DNA of 64,000 nucleotides from Arthrobacter sp. ISL-5 (GCF_018613835.1 NZ_JAGGPM010000012.1:62001-126000), one strand, 5' to 3'. Counted from the stretch's first letter, positions 1 to 9,511 are shown. The notes: generated by a model from the sequence alone, not told the origin. Made by a program: numbers and translations.

Positions 1-906
1 GATGCGGTCTGCCATGACGAACTGGTCGGCCCAGGCCTCGTAGCATTCGAGGGTGGTGAATTCGGGGCTGTGGGTTGAGTCCACGCCCTCGTTGCGGAAC
101 ACGCGGCCCATGTCGTAGACACGGTCGATCCCGCCCACCACGGCGCGCTTGAGGTAGAGCTCGGTGGCGATGCGGAGGGTCATCTTCTGGTCGAACGCGT
201 TCATGTGCGTTTCGAACGGGCGCGCCAGGGCGCCGCCGTGGACCAGCTGGAGGATGGGGGTCTCCACCTCAACATAATTGTGGCGGTACAGGCTTTCCCG
301 GATAGAACGGGTGATGGCGGCGCGGGTGTAGACCATTTCGCGCGCCTCATCGCGGACCATCAGGTCCACGTAGCGCTGGCGGACGCGGGTTTCCTCGTTC
401 AGCCCCGCGTGCAGCACCGGCAGCGGACGTAGTGCCTTGGACGCCATGGACCAGGAGTCTGCCATGACGGACAGCTCGCCGCGGCGGGAGGAGATGACCT
501 CGCCCTTGATGAAGACGTGGTCGCCCAGGTCCACCAGGGCCTTCCAGTCCGCGAGTGCCTCTTCGCCGACGTTGGCCAGGCTGAGCATGGCCTGCAGCCG
601 GGTGCCCTTGCCGTCGACGCCGCCTTCCTGGAGCGTGGCGAAACAGAGCTTGCCGGTGTTCCGGACAAACACCACGCGCCCGGTGATTCCGACAACGTCG
701 CCCGTGGTGTCGTCGGCTTCCAGGTGCGCGTACTTTTCACGGATCTCGCTGAGTGAATGCGTGCGCTCAACACCCACCGGATATGCCTCTGTGCCGCGTT
801 CAATCAGCTTGGCGCGCTTTTCCATGCGGATGCGCATCTGTTCGCTGGCGTCGACCGGCTCTGGGGCATTCTTGGGGGCAGGGGTGTTTTGGGAAGTCAC
901 AATCAT
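1..906 (-). CDS. lysS: Lysyl-tRNA synthetase, class II (3' end outside window)
   Basis: Charges tRNA-Lys with lysine in the cytoplasm. Reading the minus strand from 906 gives about 302 codons without a stop to the window edge. The N-terminal part is an OB-fold anticodon-binding region (around [11 protein letters not shown]), followed by the class II catalytic start (ETPILQ, then [11 protein letters not shown]) and motif 2 ([18 protein letters not shown]). The bacterial family is about 500 residues, so roughly the last 200 are missing. ATG at 906 and an in-frame GTG at 900 are both possible starts; neither has a strong Shine-Dalgarno site. It normally follows panC in this order of actinobacteria, but here three other genes lie between. 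Confidence 0.95.
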   Translation of the reverse strand, partial: MIVTSQNTPAPKNAPEPVDASEQMRIRMEKRAKLIERGTEAYPVGVERTHSLSEIREKYAHLEADDTTGDVVGITGRVVFVRNTGKLCFATLQEGGVDGKGTRLQAMLSLANVGEEALADWKALVDLGDHVFIKGEVISSRRGELSVMADSWSMASKALRPLPVLHAGLNEETRVRQRYVDLMVRDEAREMVYTRAAITRSIRESLYRHNYVEVETPILQLVHGGALARPFETHMNAFDQKMTLRIATELYLKRAVVGGIDRVYDMGRVFRNEGVDSTHSPEFTTLECYEAWADQFVMADRI

Positions 907-1004
907 CAAGTTTACCGGGACTTCGCGCACCCGGCTTTCGGGCCGCCGCTGCTCCGGCCTGCCCTCCCCGATTTCCTGTCAGGGGCGGGGCATAGACTCG
1001 GGCT

Positions 1005-1958
1005 GTGGAGACGTGGACGGTTGAGACGGACGACGGCGGCGGCCGGCTGGAGGTGCATTCCTTCCGGCCCGCGGGCCTCACCGCAGCGCACGGTGACCCG
1101 CCCGCACCGGCGCCACCCGGCGTCGTCGTGATCCACGGAACGCTGGTGACCGACGCGCTGTACCGTCCGTTCGCCCGCAAACTCAGCCTCCTGCTGAGCC
1201 GGCCGGTGCACTGCTATAACCGCAGGGGCAGGGCCGGGTCCCCGCCCCAGCCGGACGGCTATTCGGTGGCCACCGAGGTCAGCGACCTCACGGCTGTCAT
1301 GCGGGCGACGGGATCGCAGGACGTGGTGGCGCACAGCTACGGCGGCTTCGTGGCGCTTCAGGCCGCGCGCAGCATCCCGCTCCGGCGGCTCGTGACGTAT
1401 GACGCCGCGGTGTCGCTGTCCGGGAACCTGAACCATCGCTGGCGTCCGGAACTGGAGCAGGCCGTGACGGAAGGGCAGCTCAACCACGCCTGGGCGCATC
1501 TGGTGCAGGGCCTGGCGACGGCCGGGCCGGTCTCCTACCTGCCGCTCGGGGCGCTCCGGATGCTGAGCATCCTGTCCGCGAGGACCAACCTCGGCGCCGA
1601 GATGCGGGAGCTGCTGCCGACTGCCGTGAAGGAAATGCGGGCCGTGCTCGACGCCGACGCCCACCTGGACGATTTTGTGGGGCTGTCCACCCCCACGCTC
1701 ATGCTCAGCGGCGGCTGGAGCCCCGGATATTTCGCCGACACGGGGCGCCAGCTTGCCGCGGCCGTTCCGGCGATCGAGTTCGGCGTGGTCCCGGGCCAGC
1801 TGCACGAGGGCCCCATCCGCCCCGGGAAGCGCCTGGCCATCAGGATGGCGCGCTTCCTGGACGGCACTGACGGCGGCCCGCAGTCAGTGGGCCTGCAGTC
1901 CCTGAGCAGACGGCGGCGCAAGCGGGCCGGGCTGTCAGGAGGGCCCGGCCTCGGCTAG
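1005..1958 (+). CDS. Alpha/beta hydrolase, first of a tandem pair
   Basis: Cytoplasmic alpha/beta-hydrolase fold protein of 317 residues with a GTG start. It shows an oxyanion-region VVIHG strand-turn (41-45), a nucleophile elbow HSYGG with Ser111, a second VSDLTAVM region before the elbow, and a probable catalytic His267 in GQLHEG. There is no signal peptide. The next gene is a clear paralogue nine bases downstream: both share YRPF/YTRF, RPVH, NRRGRG-like and HS(Y/F)GG segments at equivalent spacing. The substrate cannot be read from sequence. The C-terminus is arginine-rich (SRRRRKRAG), unlike the paralogue. Confidence 0.8.
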   Translation: METWTVETDDGGGRLEVHSFRPAGLTAAHGDPPAPAPPGVVVIHGTLVTDALYRPFARKLSLLLSRPVHCYNRRGRAGSPPQPDGYSVATEVSDLTAVMRATGSQDVVAHSYGGFVALQAARSIPLRRLVTYDAAVSLSGNLNHRWRPELEQAVTEGQLNHAWAHLVQGLATAGPVSYLPLGALRMLSILSARTNLGAEMRELLPTAVKEMRAVLDADAHLDDFVGLSTPTLMLSGGWSPGYFADTGRQLAAAVPAIEFGVVPGQLHEGPIRPGKRLAIRMARFLDGTDGGPQSVGLQSLSRRRRKRAGLSGGPGLG

Positions 1959-1967
1959 GCTCGGAGC

Positions 1968-2804
1968 ATGACGCGCGAGATCATCAGCACACCCGACGAC
2001 GGCAGACTTGAGCTGTTCACCACGGGCGCGGAGCTCGCATCGGCGGGTTCCGGCGTCGTCGTCGTAACGGCCTCCATGGTGACGGCTGCCGACTACACGC
2101 GCTTCGCCCAGAAGCTCAGCGCCGAACTGGGCCGCCCGGTCCACACCTTCAACCGCCGCGGCCGCGGCGAATCGTCCGAGCAGCCCGGGGACTACACGCT
2201 GGACGTCGACATCCGCGACCTCGATGCCGTGATGAAGCACACGTCCAGCACCGATGTCTTCGGCCACAGTTTCGGCGGCGCCGTGGCGATTCACGCTGCC
2301 AGGACCCTCCCGGTGGAGCGGCTTGCCGTCTATGACCCGGCCGTTTCCGTGAACCACAGCGTCAAGGCTGACTGGACCACTGAATATGAACGCGCGACGG
2401 CGGCAGGAGACGATGACCGCGCCCTCGCCGTTTTGCAGCGGGGACTTGAGGCCGGCGGCGCGTTCTCGTCGCGCATGCCGCTGTCCATGCTGACCCTGGC
2501 CAACAAGCTCACGGCAGGCACCTCGGTCGGCAAGCAGCAGCGCGAGATGATGCGCACCGGCGTCCGTGAGATCAAGGCCATCATTGCCGCGGACATGCCG
2601 GCGGAGCCGTTCCTGGATCTGCCGCTGGAGACGCTCATCATTGTGGGCGAGAAGAGCCCTGCCTATTTCGGCGTGGCCTGCGGCCAGATCCACGACGTCC
2701 TGTCCGGTTCCAGCTACACCATCCTGCCGGGCTTCGGGCACGACGGCGTCAACCGCGCACCGGACAAGCTCATCACGGAACTCAGCGAGTTCTTCGCCGG
2801 CTGA
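1968..2804 (+). CDS. Alpha/beta hydrolase, second of a tandem pair
   Basis: A 278-residue alpha/beta-hydrolase fold protein. The nucleophile elbow is GHSFGG with Ser101, and the likely catalytic histidine is His258 in GFGHDG near the C-terminus. The segment NRRGRGESS after strand beta-4 matches the upstream gene. It lies nine bases after that gene on the same strand, so the two are probably co-transcribed and arose by duplication. No secretion signal. The convergent MFS exporter follows after a strong inverted repeat. Substrate unknown. Confidence 0.8.
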   Translation: MTREIISTPDDGRLELFTTGAELASAGSGVVVVTASMVTAADYTRFAQKLSAELGRPVHTFNRRGRGESSEQPGDYTLDVDIRDLDAVMKHTSSTDVFGHSFGGAVAIHAARTLPVERLAVYDPAVSVNHSVKADWTTEYERATAAGDDDRALAVLQRGLEAGGAFSSRMPLSMLTLANKLTAGTSVGKQQREMMRTGVREIKAIIAADMPAEPFLDLPLETLIIVGEKSPAYFGVACGQIHDVLSGSSYTILPGFGHDGVNRAPDKLITELSEFFAG

Positions 2805-2813
2805 CCTGCCCTC

Positions 2814-2874
2814 CGCGAACAAGCACGTAATCCCCTCATTCGGGGGAAAACGGGGCATTATGTGCTTGTTCGCG
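2814..2874. terminator. Long inverted repeat between convergent genes
   Basis: The left arm (2814-2835) begins CGCGAACAAGCAC and the right arm (2852-2874) ends GTGCTTGTTCGCG. The arms are about 22 bases and nearly perfect, with a loop that itself contains CCCC/GGGG pairing. It sits exactly between a plus-strand and a minus-strand gene, so a bidirectional terminator is the simplest reading. There is no clear T-tract, so a dispersed intergenic palindrome is the alternative. Confidence 0.6.
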
Positions 2875-2901
2875 CTCAGCGGGAGGGGCTTAAGTGTCCG
2901 T

Positions 2902-4416
2902 TCAGTGGCTGGCGGCGCCTGGCGTCTTTCGCATCATGGCGGACAGGACGACGGCGGCAACGGCGATGATGGTGGCCGTCAGGAAAGCGGCGTTCATCCC
3001 GGCGACGAGCCCGGATCCTGCGGAGACAACGGCGAAGATGGACACGAGCAGCGCCGTGCCGGCGGCACCGGCCACCTGCTGCAGGGTGCTCATGATGGCG
3101 GACCCGTGCGAGTACAGGTGCGGCGGCAGCGGATTCAGCCCGGTGGTGAAGGCCGGGGTGAACAGGAGCGCGAGCCCCAGGCTCAGGCCAACGTGCAGGG
3201 CGATGATCCACCACACCGGGGTCCCGGCGTTCAGCAGGGAGAACTGCCACAGCGCCAGGACCATGAGGGACGATCCCGTCACGGTCAGCGGCAACGGGCC
3301 CACTTTGTCGAACAGGCGGCCGATCGCCGGTCCGAGCAGGCCCATGGCGAGGCCGCCGGGCAGCAGCGCCAGGCCGGTCTCGAGGGACTTCAGGCCGCGG
3401 ATTTCCTGCAGGTACAGCGGAAGCAGGATCACGGCACCAAACAGGGCCACCATGGCCACCACCATTAGCAGCACGGACACCGTGAACATGCGGAAGTTGA
3501 AGGCCCTCAGGTCCAGCAGCGGGGCCTCGGACTTCTGCAGCTGGAGCTGGCGCAGCACGAACGCCACCAGTCCGGTTACGCCGATGACCAGTGCAGCCAG
3601 GGCGAGCGTGCTCGGTCCGCCGTCGCCGCCGTGACCGCCGCCGATCTGGCTGAGGCCGTACACCAGGCCGCCGAACGCGGGGATGGTCAGCACCACGGAC
3701 AGGAAGTCGAGCCTGGACTTTTCTGTTTCGCCGACGTTGGTCAGGAACCTGGCACCGATCGCCAGCGCCGCCAGCGCGATGGGCAGGACGAAAACAAACA
3801 TGAAGCGCCACGAAAAGTGCTCCAGGATCAGGCCTGAAACCGTGGGGCCCATGGCCGGCGCCACGGAAATGGCGATGCTGACGTTGCCCATGACAGCCCC
3901 GCGGCGCGTTAGCGGCACCAAGGTGAGGATGGTGGTCATCAGCAGCGGCAGCATGATGGCGGTGCCGCCGGCCTGGACGATTCGCGCCATCAGGAGGACT
4001 TCGAAGCCGGGCGCGGCGGCCGCCAGTGCGGTTCCCCCCGCGAAAAGGCCCATGGCCAGCAGGAAGACAGCGCGGGTGGTCAGCCGCTGCAGGATGAAGC
4101 CGGTGGTGGGGATCACGACCGCCATGGTCAGCATGAAGCCCGTGGAAAGCCATTGCACCGTGGGGGCGTCCACCCTCAGGTCCACCATGAGCCGCTGCAG
4201 GGCAACGTTCATGATGGTCTCGTTCAGGATCACCACGAAGGTGGCCACGAGCAGCGTGACGATGACGGTCACGGACTCGCGGGACATCTTGTCAACCGGC
4301 AGGGTTCCGGTTGGGGCGGCCTGCTTCGTTTCAGTGGCCGCACCGGCCGGCGGGTTCAACGCAGCGCCTGGCTCCCCGGGTTCACCGGGGGAATTTGACG
4401 AGACTTCGATAGACAT
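2902..4416 (-). CDS. MFS drug exporter, DHA2 (EmrB/QacA) type
   Basis: Proton-coupled inner-membrane efflux permease of 504 residues. A proline/glycine-rich cytoplasmic N-terminus of about 45 residues is followed by many hydrophobic segments, consistent with the 14-helix DHA2 family. The first helix carries the typical NETIMNVALQ stretch and the second loop VQWLSTGFML, both hallmarks of EmrB/QacA exporters. The open frame continues upstream past 4416 into the panC region, but the family start is clearly ATG 4416, preceded by a GAGGG site. It lies between panC and lysS, a place usually without such a gene. The exported compound is unknown. Confidence 0.9.
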   Translation of the reverse strand: MSIEVSSNSPGEPGEPGAALNPPAGAATETKQAAPTGTLPVDKMSRESVTVIVTLLVATFVVILNETIMNVALQRLMVDLRVDAPTVQWLSTGFMLTMAVVIPTTGFILQRLTTRAVFLLAMGLFAGGTALAAAAPGFEVLLMARIVQAGGTAIMLPLLMTTILTLVPLTRRGAVMGNVSIAISVAPAMGPTVSGLILEHFSWRFMFVFVLPIALAALAIGARFLTNVGETEKSRLDFLSVVLTIPAFGGLVYGLSQIGGGHGGDGGPSTLALAALVIGVTGLVAFVLRQLQLQKSEAPLLDLRAFNFRMFTVSVLLMVVAMVALFGAVILLPLYLQEIRGLKSLETGLALLPGGLAMGLLGPAIGRLFDKVGPLPLTVTGSSLMVLALWQFSLLNAGTPVWWIIALHVGLSLGLALLFTPAFTTGLNPLPPHLYSHGSAIMSTLQQVAGAAGTALLVSIFAVVSAGSGLVAGMNAAFLTATIIAVAAVVLSAMMRKTPGAASH

Positions 4417-4522
4417 GGAGAGACCCTCGGGGAGTTGGGAGTGATGGCTTGCGGACGCCGCCGCTGCAGACTCCAACAGTCTAAGGGCCGGACTCATTCC
4501 CGTACACGGGCAAGAGCTGGTG

Positions 4523-5452
4523 CTAGGAGCTGAGCGGCACGTTGTCGATGAGCCGCACGGCGCCCACCTTGGCCGCAACGATCGCCAGTCCTTCACCGCG
4601 GAACGGTGTCTCCCGGCAGTTCTCGGCCAGCGGTTCCAGTGTCCCGGGATCCACCACTTCGAGGTAGTCCAGGTCAACCAGCGGCTGGGATTCGATGAGC
4701 GCCCGGGCAGACTCCACATCGAGGGCCTCGTTCGCGTTGGCCCGGTCCTCGATGAGCCGCAGCGAACGCGACAGGACCAGCGCGGCCTCGCGCTCCTCCC
4801 CCGAGAGGAAGCGGTTGCGGCTGGACAGCGCCAGGCCGTCTTCCGAGCGCACCGTGGGCACCGCAACGATCTCCACGGGAAAGTTCAGGTCAGCCACCAT
4901 CCGCCGGACCAGGGCAAGCTGCTGGGCGTCCTTCTGCCCGAAGTAGGCGCGGTAGCCGGGCAGCCCGCCTCCGGCGCCGGTGACGAACGCGCCGTTCCCC
5001 GGGAGTCCGGTGCCGGGGATCCCCAAATGGAGCAGTTTCGCCACCACTGTCAGGGCGCCGTCGAAGTGCCCCGGACGGGACGCGCCCTCCCATTTTTCCC
5101 CCAGCGGGCCGGCCGTAATCCGGACCAGTGGCCTGCCGCCGGGGTACATTTCGTCCACGGACGGGGCTAACACCAGGTCCACTCCCTGTTCCTCGAGCAG
5201 GGCCATATCCGCCTCGAGCGTCCGCGGATAGCGCTCCAGATCCGCCGCCTCGCCGAACTGCAGCGGGTTCACGAAGATGGACGCCACCACCACGTCGTTC
5301 TGTTCGACGGCGGTGCGTGCCAGCTGCGCGTGTCCCTCGTGCAGGGCGCCCATGGTGGGCACCAGCCCCTGGGAGGAGCCGTGTTTCTGGGTCAGGAGCA
5401 AGCGGCTTTGGGCACGGAGCGACGCTCCGGTGGTCACAAGTCGGATTCCCAT
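4523..5452 (-). CDS. panC: Pantothenate synthetase
   Basis: Joins pantoate and beta-alanine with ATP to make pantothenate (coenzyme A pathway). The 309-residue product has the nucleotide-binding [11 protein letters not shown] (residues 31-41), FVNPLQF (60-66), FGQKDAQQL (171-179) and SRN of the adenylate-forming HIGH/KMSKS-like family. Start ATG 5452 has GAGGA upstream; the stop of the upstream gene lies only one base away, so it is translationally coupled. Odd feature: a glycine-rich insertion of about 20 residues (about 143-166) just before YRAYFGQKD, longer than in the Escherichia or Mycobacterium enzymes as I remember them. Confidence 0.95.
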   Translation of the reverse strand: MGIRLVTTGASLRAQSRLLLTQKHGSSQGLVPTMGALHEGHAQLARTAVEQNDVVVASIFVNPLQFGEAADLERYPRTLEADMALLEEQGVDLVLAPSVDEMYPGGRPLVRITAGPLGEKWEGASRPGHFDGALTVVAKLLHLGIPGTGLPGNGAFVTGAGGGLPGYRAYFGQKDAQQLALVRRMVADLNFPVEIVAVPTVRSEDGLALSSRNRFLSGEEREAALVLSRSLRLIEDRANANEALDVESARALIESQPLVDLDYLEVVDPGTLEPLAENCRETPFRGEGLAIVAAKVGAVRLIDNVPLSS

Positions 5453-5453
5453 A

Positions 5454-6374
5454 TCAGTGTCCTCCCGGGGCCTGGGGGCCGTCGTCATCTGTGCTGGCAA
5501 GGGCGTTGCGGATGTCCTCCAGCTGGTCCGGTTTCAGCAGCCCGCGCCCTTCAGCCCGCCTTGCCGTGGCCCTGGCCATCGCCAGGTACGCCTCGAGGAT
5601 GTCGGCGCCGGCACCGCCGTCGTGCTCCCGGAGCGCCCGCGCGTGGGCGGCCACGGTTCCCGCGTCACCGCGGGCCACGGGCCCGGTGAGCGCGGACTCG
5701 CCGGAGGCGAGGGCGTTCTCCAGGGTGGCCCGCAGCAGCGGGCCGAGCATGCGTTCCGGGGCGTCCACCCCCACTTCGCGGAGCAGCTGCGATGCCTGCG
5801 CCACGAGCGTGACCAGGTGGTTGGAGCCGTGCGCGAGGGCTGCGTGGTAAATGACGCGGTCGCCCTCCGCAATGACCACGGGTTCCGCGCCCATCTCCAC
5901 CACAAGGGCCTGGGCGATGGGCAGCATGGCGGCATCAGCCGTGACGCCGAACGTGCAGTCCAGGAGCCGGGTCAGGTCGAGGCTCATGCCGGTGAAGGTC
6001 ATGGCCGGATGCAGCGCCAGCGGCACGGCTCCGGCGGCACGCACAGGATGGAGGACGCCGACGCCGAAGCGGCCGGACGTGTGCGCCACGAGCTGCCCCG
6101 GCTGCCAAGCGCCGAGTTTGGCCAGCCCCGCCACGAGCCCTTCCAGGGCGTCATCCGGCACGGCCAGCAGCACCAGTTCCGCGCGCTCCACGATGTCCTG
6201 GACGTCGAGCACGGGGACTCCGGGGAGCAGCGTTTCGGCCCGTTCCCGGCTTGCGTCCGAGACGGCGGAAACCCCGACGACGGCGTGTTCGGCCGCGCGC
6301 AGAGCCGCGCCCAGGACCGCGCCGACCTTGCCGGCCCCGATGATTCCGACGCCGAGGCGGCCGGGCTTAGCCAC
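5454..6374 (-). CDS. Rossmann-fold DUF2520 protein
   Basis: A 306-residue protein with an N-terminal NAD(P)-type Rossmann fold ([11 protein letters not shown] near the start) and a C-terminal all-helical DUF2520 domain containing LHPAMTFTG and [10 protein letters not shown]. The architecture resembles F420-dependent NADP oxidoreductase or ketopantoate-reductase-like enzymes. The exact reaction is not established. Position directly upstream of panC suggests, but does not prove, a role in pantoate supply. GTG 6374 is chosen because it overlaps the stop of the upstream PH-domain gene by eight bases, in a run of coupled genes. Confidence 0.85.
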   Translation of the reverse strand: MAKPGRLGVGIIGAGKVGAVLGAALRAAEHAVVGVSAVSDASRERAETLLPGVPVLDVQDIVERAELVLLAVPDDALEGLVAGLAKLGAWQPGQLVAHTSGRFGVGVLHPVRAAGAVPLALHPAMTFTGMSLDLTRLLDCTFGVTADAAMLPIAQALVVEMGAEPVVIAEGDRVIYHAALAHGSNHLVTLVAQASQLLREVGVDAPERMLGPLLRATLENALASGESALTGPVARGDAGTVAAHARALREHDGGAGADILEAYLAMARATARRAEGRGLLKPDQLEDIRNALASTDDDGPQAPGGH

Positions 6375-7929
6375 GTTGCGGGCCTTCCTGTTGGGTTGGA
6401 GTGGACGACTGGTGTTCGAGCTGGGGGCCGGGCTCTCCGGTTTCGACGGGCTCAACCGGCGAAACCGGGGGTGCAGGCTCAACCGGCGGGGACACCTGCG
6501 CTAGCCAGTGTTCGCTGGTCTGCCGTTTGCGGGCGGCGCGGGCGCGGGCCGCCTGGGCGTCGAAGAGGGCCAGGGCAGTCCCGGCGTCCGCCTGGATGAC
6601 GCGCGGGGTCACCGGCCCGGCGGTGGTGTGGAGCACGAGGTCGGCCAGCCTGAACCTGCGCGCCAGCGGTCCCTGGTGCAGCGCCATCGACTGGGTTCGC
6701 TGGTGCGGCACCACCACAAGTTGCCGCCACCAGCGTCCCGATCGCATCAGCAGGGCGGTGTCAGTCGCGGCGAATCCGTTGCGCCGCCAGCCGAGGGGCG
6801 CCAGGAGCCGGGCCCGGCGCGGAGTGGTGACAAAACCGCCGTCGGAATCCAAGCCGTCCAGCCCGCACTGGAAAACCCGCTGGGGGTCGGCGGTGCCCGG
6901 ATCCGGCAGGACCAGGGCCAGCATGTTCAGGACGTCACCGAGGTGCCCGACCGGCAGCAGGGTGGTGCGGGATCCCCCCTCGCCGTTGTTGCCGGCGGCC
7001 CCGTACCCGGCGACATTGACCTGCATCCGGTACCAGCCGAATATGCGCCACAGCGGCGGCTGCACCACCCTCAGCGCCTGGATCCTGCCCGGCGGAAGCG
7101 TCTGCGCCTGCGTGTCCAGGAGCCCGTACCGGAGCCGGATGCCGTCCGGGGAAATTGCCACCGTGAAGTTGTAGCCCTTGTGGAAGGAACTCCAGTACGC
7201 GGCGATCAGGCCGAGCGCCGCCGGGATCAGGTACAGGAAGAAGCCCTTGTTCTCCGTCACCGCGGACAGCACCACGGACGCCACAGCGCCCAACAGCACG
7301 AAGACGCTCTGCTCGCTGAGCAGCAGGGAACCGATCAGGCGCGACGGCGGGACCTGCAGGACCTGCTGCTCCGGCGCCTCCGGCGCGGCTGCTTCAGGAC
7401 GCCCGGGATCGAGTTCCACCCCCGATGCGCGGGCCAGGATGGTGGCCCGCAACTGCCGGGCATCCTCCATCCGGAGGTACGCGAGCCTGACCGCCGACTC
7501 GCCCGCGTCCGCCACCTCGAATTTCAGTTCCGCCAGCCCGAAGATCCTCGCCAGCAGGGGCTGGACGATGTCGATCGCCTGGACCCGGTCCAGCCGGGCC
7601 TGCCGCTGCTGCTTGAACAGGAAGCCGGTGTTGACCCGGACGTAGCCTTCGGCCACCTGGTACCGGGTGAAATACCAGGACAGGATGAACCCGAGAACCG
7701 CCAGCGCCAGGACCACGGCCCCGCCGGCCAGAAGGAACGGGGTCCGGCCGGCAATCTGGCCGTCCATGAGCGGCTGGCCCTGGAGCATCCGCTCGAAGGT
7801 GTCCCGCCCGAAGAAGTAACCGATCGCAGCCAGCGCCACCCAGCCCCGCACGAACGGCGAGGCCGGATGCACCCGCAGCCACTCGCCGTCGTACTTTTCT
7901 CCGGGAGCCGCGGGACCGCCGGCGGTCAC
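6367..7929 (-). CDS. Large PH-domain membrane protein (bPH2, YdbT-like)
   Basis: A 520-residue membrane protein with a helical pair near residues 28-75, a first bacterial PH domain (around residues 80-160: YVRVNTGFLFKQQRQARLDRVQAIDIVQPLL), a second helical pair near 210-250, and further PH-type segments (RYGLLDTQAQTLP, and a region with VVVPHQRTQSM near 415-425). The C-terminus is proline-rich. GTG 7929 overlaps the stop of the smaller PH-domain gene by four bases. This two-gene PH set is commonly found next to DUF3180 and folK in actinobacteria; the function is unknown, with membrane or envelope homeostasis the usual guess. Confidence 0.85.
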   Translation of the reverse strand: MTAGGPAAPGEKYDGEWLRVHPASPFVRGWVALAAIGYFFGRDTFERMLQGQPLMDGQIAGRTPFLLAGGAVVLALAVLGFILSWYFTRYQVAEGYVRVNTGFLFKQQRQARLDRVQAIDIVQPLLARIFGLAELKFEVADAGESAVRLAYLRMEDARQLRATILARASGVELDPGRPEAAAPEAPEQQVLQVPPSRLIGSLLLSEQSVFVLLGAVASVVLSAVTENKGFFLYLIPAALGLIAAYWSSFHKGYNFTVAISPDGIRLRYGLLDTQAQTLPPGRIQALRVVQPPLWRIFGWYRMQVNVAGYGAAGNNGEGGSRTTLLPVGHLGDVLNMLALVLPDPGTADPQRVFQCGLDGLDSDGGFVTTPRRARLLAPLGWRRNGFAATDTALLMRSGRWWRQLVVVPHQRTQSMALHQGPLARRFRLADLVLHTTAGPVTPRVIQADAGTALALFDAQAARARAARKRQTSEHWLAQVSPPVEPAPPVSPVEPVETGEPGPQLEHQSSTPTQQEGPQRG

Positions 7930-8438
7930 AGCCCGGCCAGCCTGGCTTCACCGCGCGCTGAGAGCTGTTCTCGCAGCCGTGCGCCTTCCTCGGCGGGAAG
8001 CCCGGGGATGAAAGCGTTTGTTGAGGCGGACGCCGTGTGCAGCTTCAACGTGCACAGCCCCAGCCGCCGCTCCACCGGCCCCACGCTGATGTCCACGTAC
8101 TGCATGCGCCCGTACGGGACCACCATGACGCGCTGAAAGAAGATGCCGCCGCGGATGAGGAGGTCGTCGTCGCGCTCCGCATAGCCGATGGCGCGGACCT
8201 GGCGCGGAATCAGGACAAGGCGCCACAGCGCGAGCACCAGCATGAACGCAGGCACGGCGACGGCCAGCCAGCGGGGCGGCCACGTCCACCAGCCGAACAG
8301 GACGAACAGCAGGGGCAGGCTCAGCAGGGCAATCGCGATCAGGTTGCCGAGGGCCCATTCGACCAGGCGGACCGTGACGTATTTGGGGGAAACGCGAAGC
8401 CACGTGATCCCCGGCGGATCAATCGCCGCGGTATGCAT
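7926..8438 (-). CDS. Small PH-domain membrane protein (bPH2)
   Basis: A 170-residue protein with two adjacent transmembrane helices (about 32-75: NLIAIALLSLPLLFVLF and LAVAVPAFMLVLALW) followed by a PH domain (LLIRGGIFFQRVMVVPYGRMQYVDIS, ending in THTAS-like LKLHTAS). It partners with the larger PH protein that follows with a four-base overlap. ATG 8438 is chosen because upstream codons in this frame lose family character; it lies 20 bases inside the DUF3180 gene. Function unknown. Confidence 0.85.
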   Translation of the reverse strand: MHTAAIDPPGITWLRVSPKYVTVRLVEWALGNLIAIALLSLPLLFVLFGWWTWPPRWLAVAVPAFMLVLALWRLVLIPRQVRAIGYAERDDDLLIRGGIFFQRVMVVPYGRMQYVDISVGPVERRLGLCTLKLHTASASTNAFIPGLPAEEGARLREQLSARGEARLAGL

Positions 8439-8970
8439 ACTCGCCTTCCCCTTTGGCCTTGCCGCGGTGGCCCTGGCCGGGCAGGCCCTGTGCCGAATCG
8501 GTGTCGCCGTCTTCGGGCGGGATCTTGCAGAAGCGTTCGACGACGAGCCCCACCACCACCATGACCAAGCCGCCGCCCGCCATGCCGAAGGCAACCCAGG
8601 TGACGTCCAGGGTGCTGCGCAGGCTCCAGATCCGCAGCTGGTCCACGAAAATTCCGGCGTGCCAGCCCAGCAGGACGGATCCCGCGTACGCGCAGGCCTG
8701 CGCGAGCACAAGGGTCCTCGCGGCGAGGATCGGATTGAGCGGAGTCCTCTTCTTGGTGCCGTTGCTCTTCTTGGTGCTGTTGCGCCAGCGCAGGACCCTG
8801 ATGCCAAGGACCAGGGTGAGCGTGACGATCACGCCCATCGTGACCAGGGCGGTGGCCGGCAGCACCGGGGTGGCCATGCCGTACCTGCTGGTCAGGATGG
8901 CGGCGGCCCAGCCTGCAACGGCCACGGCGAGGCAGACCACGGCAAGCAGCAGCGGGTTCATGGGCTTCAC
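8419..8970 (-). CDS. DUF3180 membrane protein
   Basis: A 183-residue integral membrane protein with four hydrophobic segments (about 5-25, 35-58, 85-105, 125-150) and a basic cytoplasmic loop (WRNSTKKSNGTKKRT). The helix with RTLVLAQACAYAGSVLLGWH is typical of the DUF3180 family, which almost always follows folK in actinobacteria. The GTG start at 8970 lies four bases after the folK stop; an ATG at 8961 is an alternative. The C-terminal tail is hydrophilic. No function is known. Confidence 0.85.
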   Translation of the reverse strand: MKPMNPLLLAVVCLAVAVAGWAAAILTSRYGMATPVLPATALVTMGVIVTLTLVLGIRVLRWRNSTKKSNGTKKRTPLNPILAARTLVLAQACAYAGSVLLGWHAGIFVDQLRIWSLRSTLDVTWVAFGMAGGGLVMVVVGLVVERFCKIPPEDGDTDSAQGLPGQGHRGKAKGEGEYAYRGD

Positions 8971-8974
8971 GGCC

Positions 8975-9511
8975 TTACACCGCCCCCGCTGTGGGCACGC
9001 CGTCGAAGTCCCCGAACCCGTCGAACGGGGTGAGGTCCGGATAGTCGGCGGCCTTGACCGCCAGTTCGCCGACGCGCTCCCCGTTCAGGGTGGCCGAAGG
9101 TTCGATCAGGGACCAGGGATAGAGCACGAACGCCCGTTCCGCCGCGCGGGGATGCGGAACGGTGAGCACGGGATCGGAGCTTTGCAGGTCCCCGTAGACG
9201 ATGATGTCGACGTCGAGCGTCCGCGGCCCCCAGTGCACTTCGCGCACCCTGTGGTGCTTGTTTTCCACCGCCTGGCAGTGCTTGAGGAGTTCCAGCGGCT
9301 CGAGGGTGGTTTCCACGGAAATCACCATGTTGAGGAAGTCCGGCTGGCCGGCAGGGCCGCCCACGGCCTTGGTCTGCACCACCGGGGACACCGCGAGGAG
9401 GCGCACTTCCGGCCGGTCGACGAGATCCGCTACGGCTTCGGACAGCGTGTCGTTCCGTTCGCCGAGGTTGCTGCCCAGGGCGAGCACCGCCCGCGTGTAC
9501 TGGGTGTTCAT
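8975..9511 (-). CDS. folK: HPPK, folate pyrophosphokinase
   Basis: 6-Hydroxymethyl-7,8-dihydropterin pyrophosphokinase: transfers pyrophosphate from ATP to the pterin in folate synthesis. The 178-residue product has LALGSNLGER (10-19), QPDFLNMV and the signature HWGPRTLDVDI ahead of VPHPRAAERAFVL, all placed as in the family. The ATG at 9511 overlaps the folB stop by four bases. The full set folE-folP-folB-folK is contiguous here. Confidence 0.97.
   Translation of the reverse strand: MNTQYTRAVLALGSNLGERNDTLSEAVADLVDRPEVRLLAVSPVVQTKAVGGPAGQPDFLNMVISVETTLEPLELLKHCQAVENKHHRVREVHWGPRTLDVDIIVYGDLQSSDPVLTVPHPRAAERAFVLYPWSLIEPSATLNGERVGELAVKAADYPDLTPFDGFGDFDGVPTAGAV

Noticed and set aside
4417..4866. 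N-terminal extension of the MFS exporter frame into panC
   Set aside because: The extension overlaps panC on the same strand and the family starts at MSIEVSSN, so the extra codons are a reading-frame accident.
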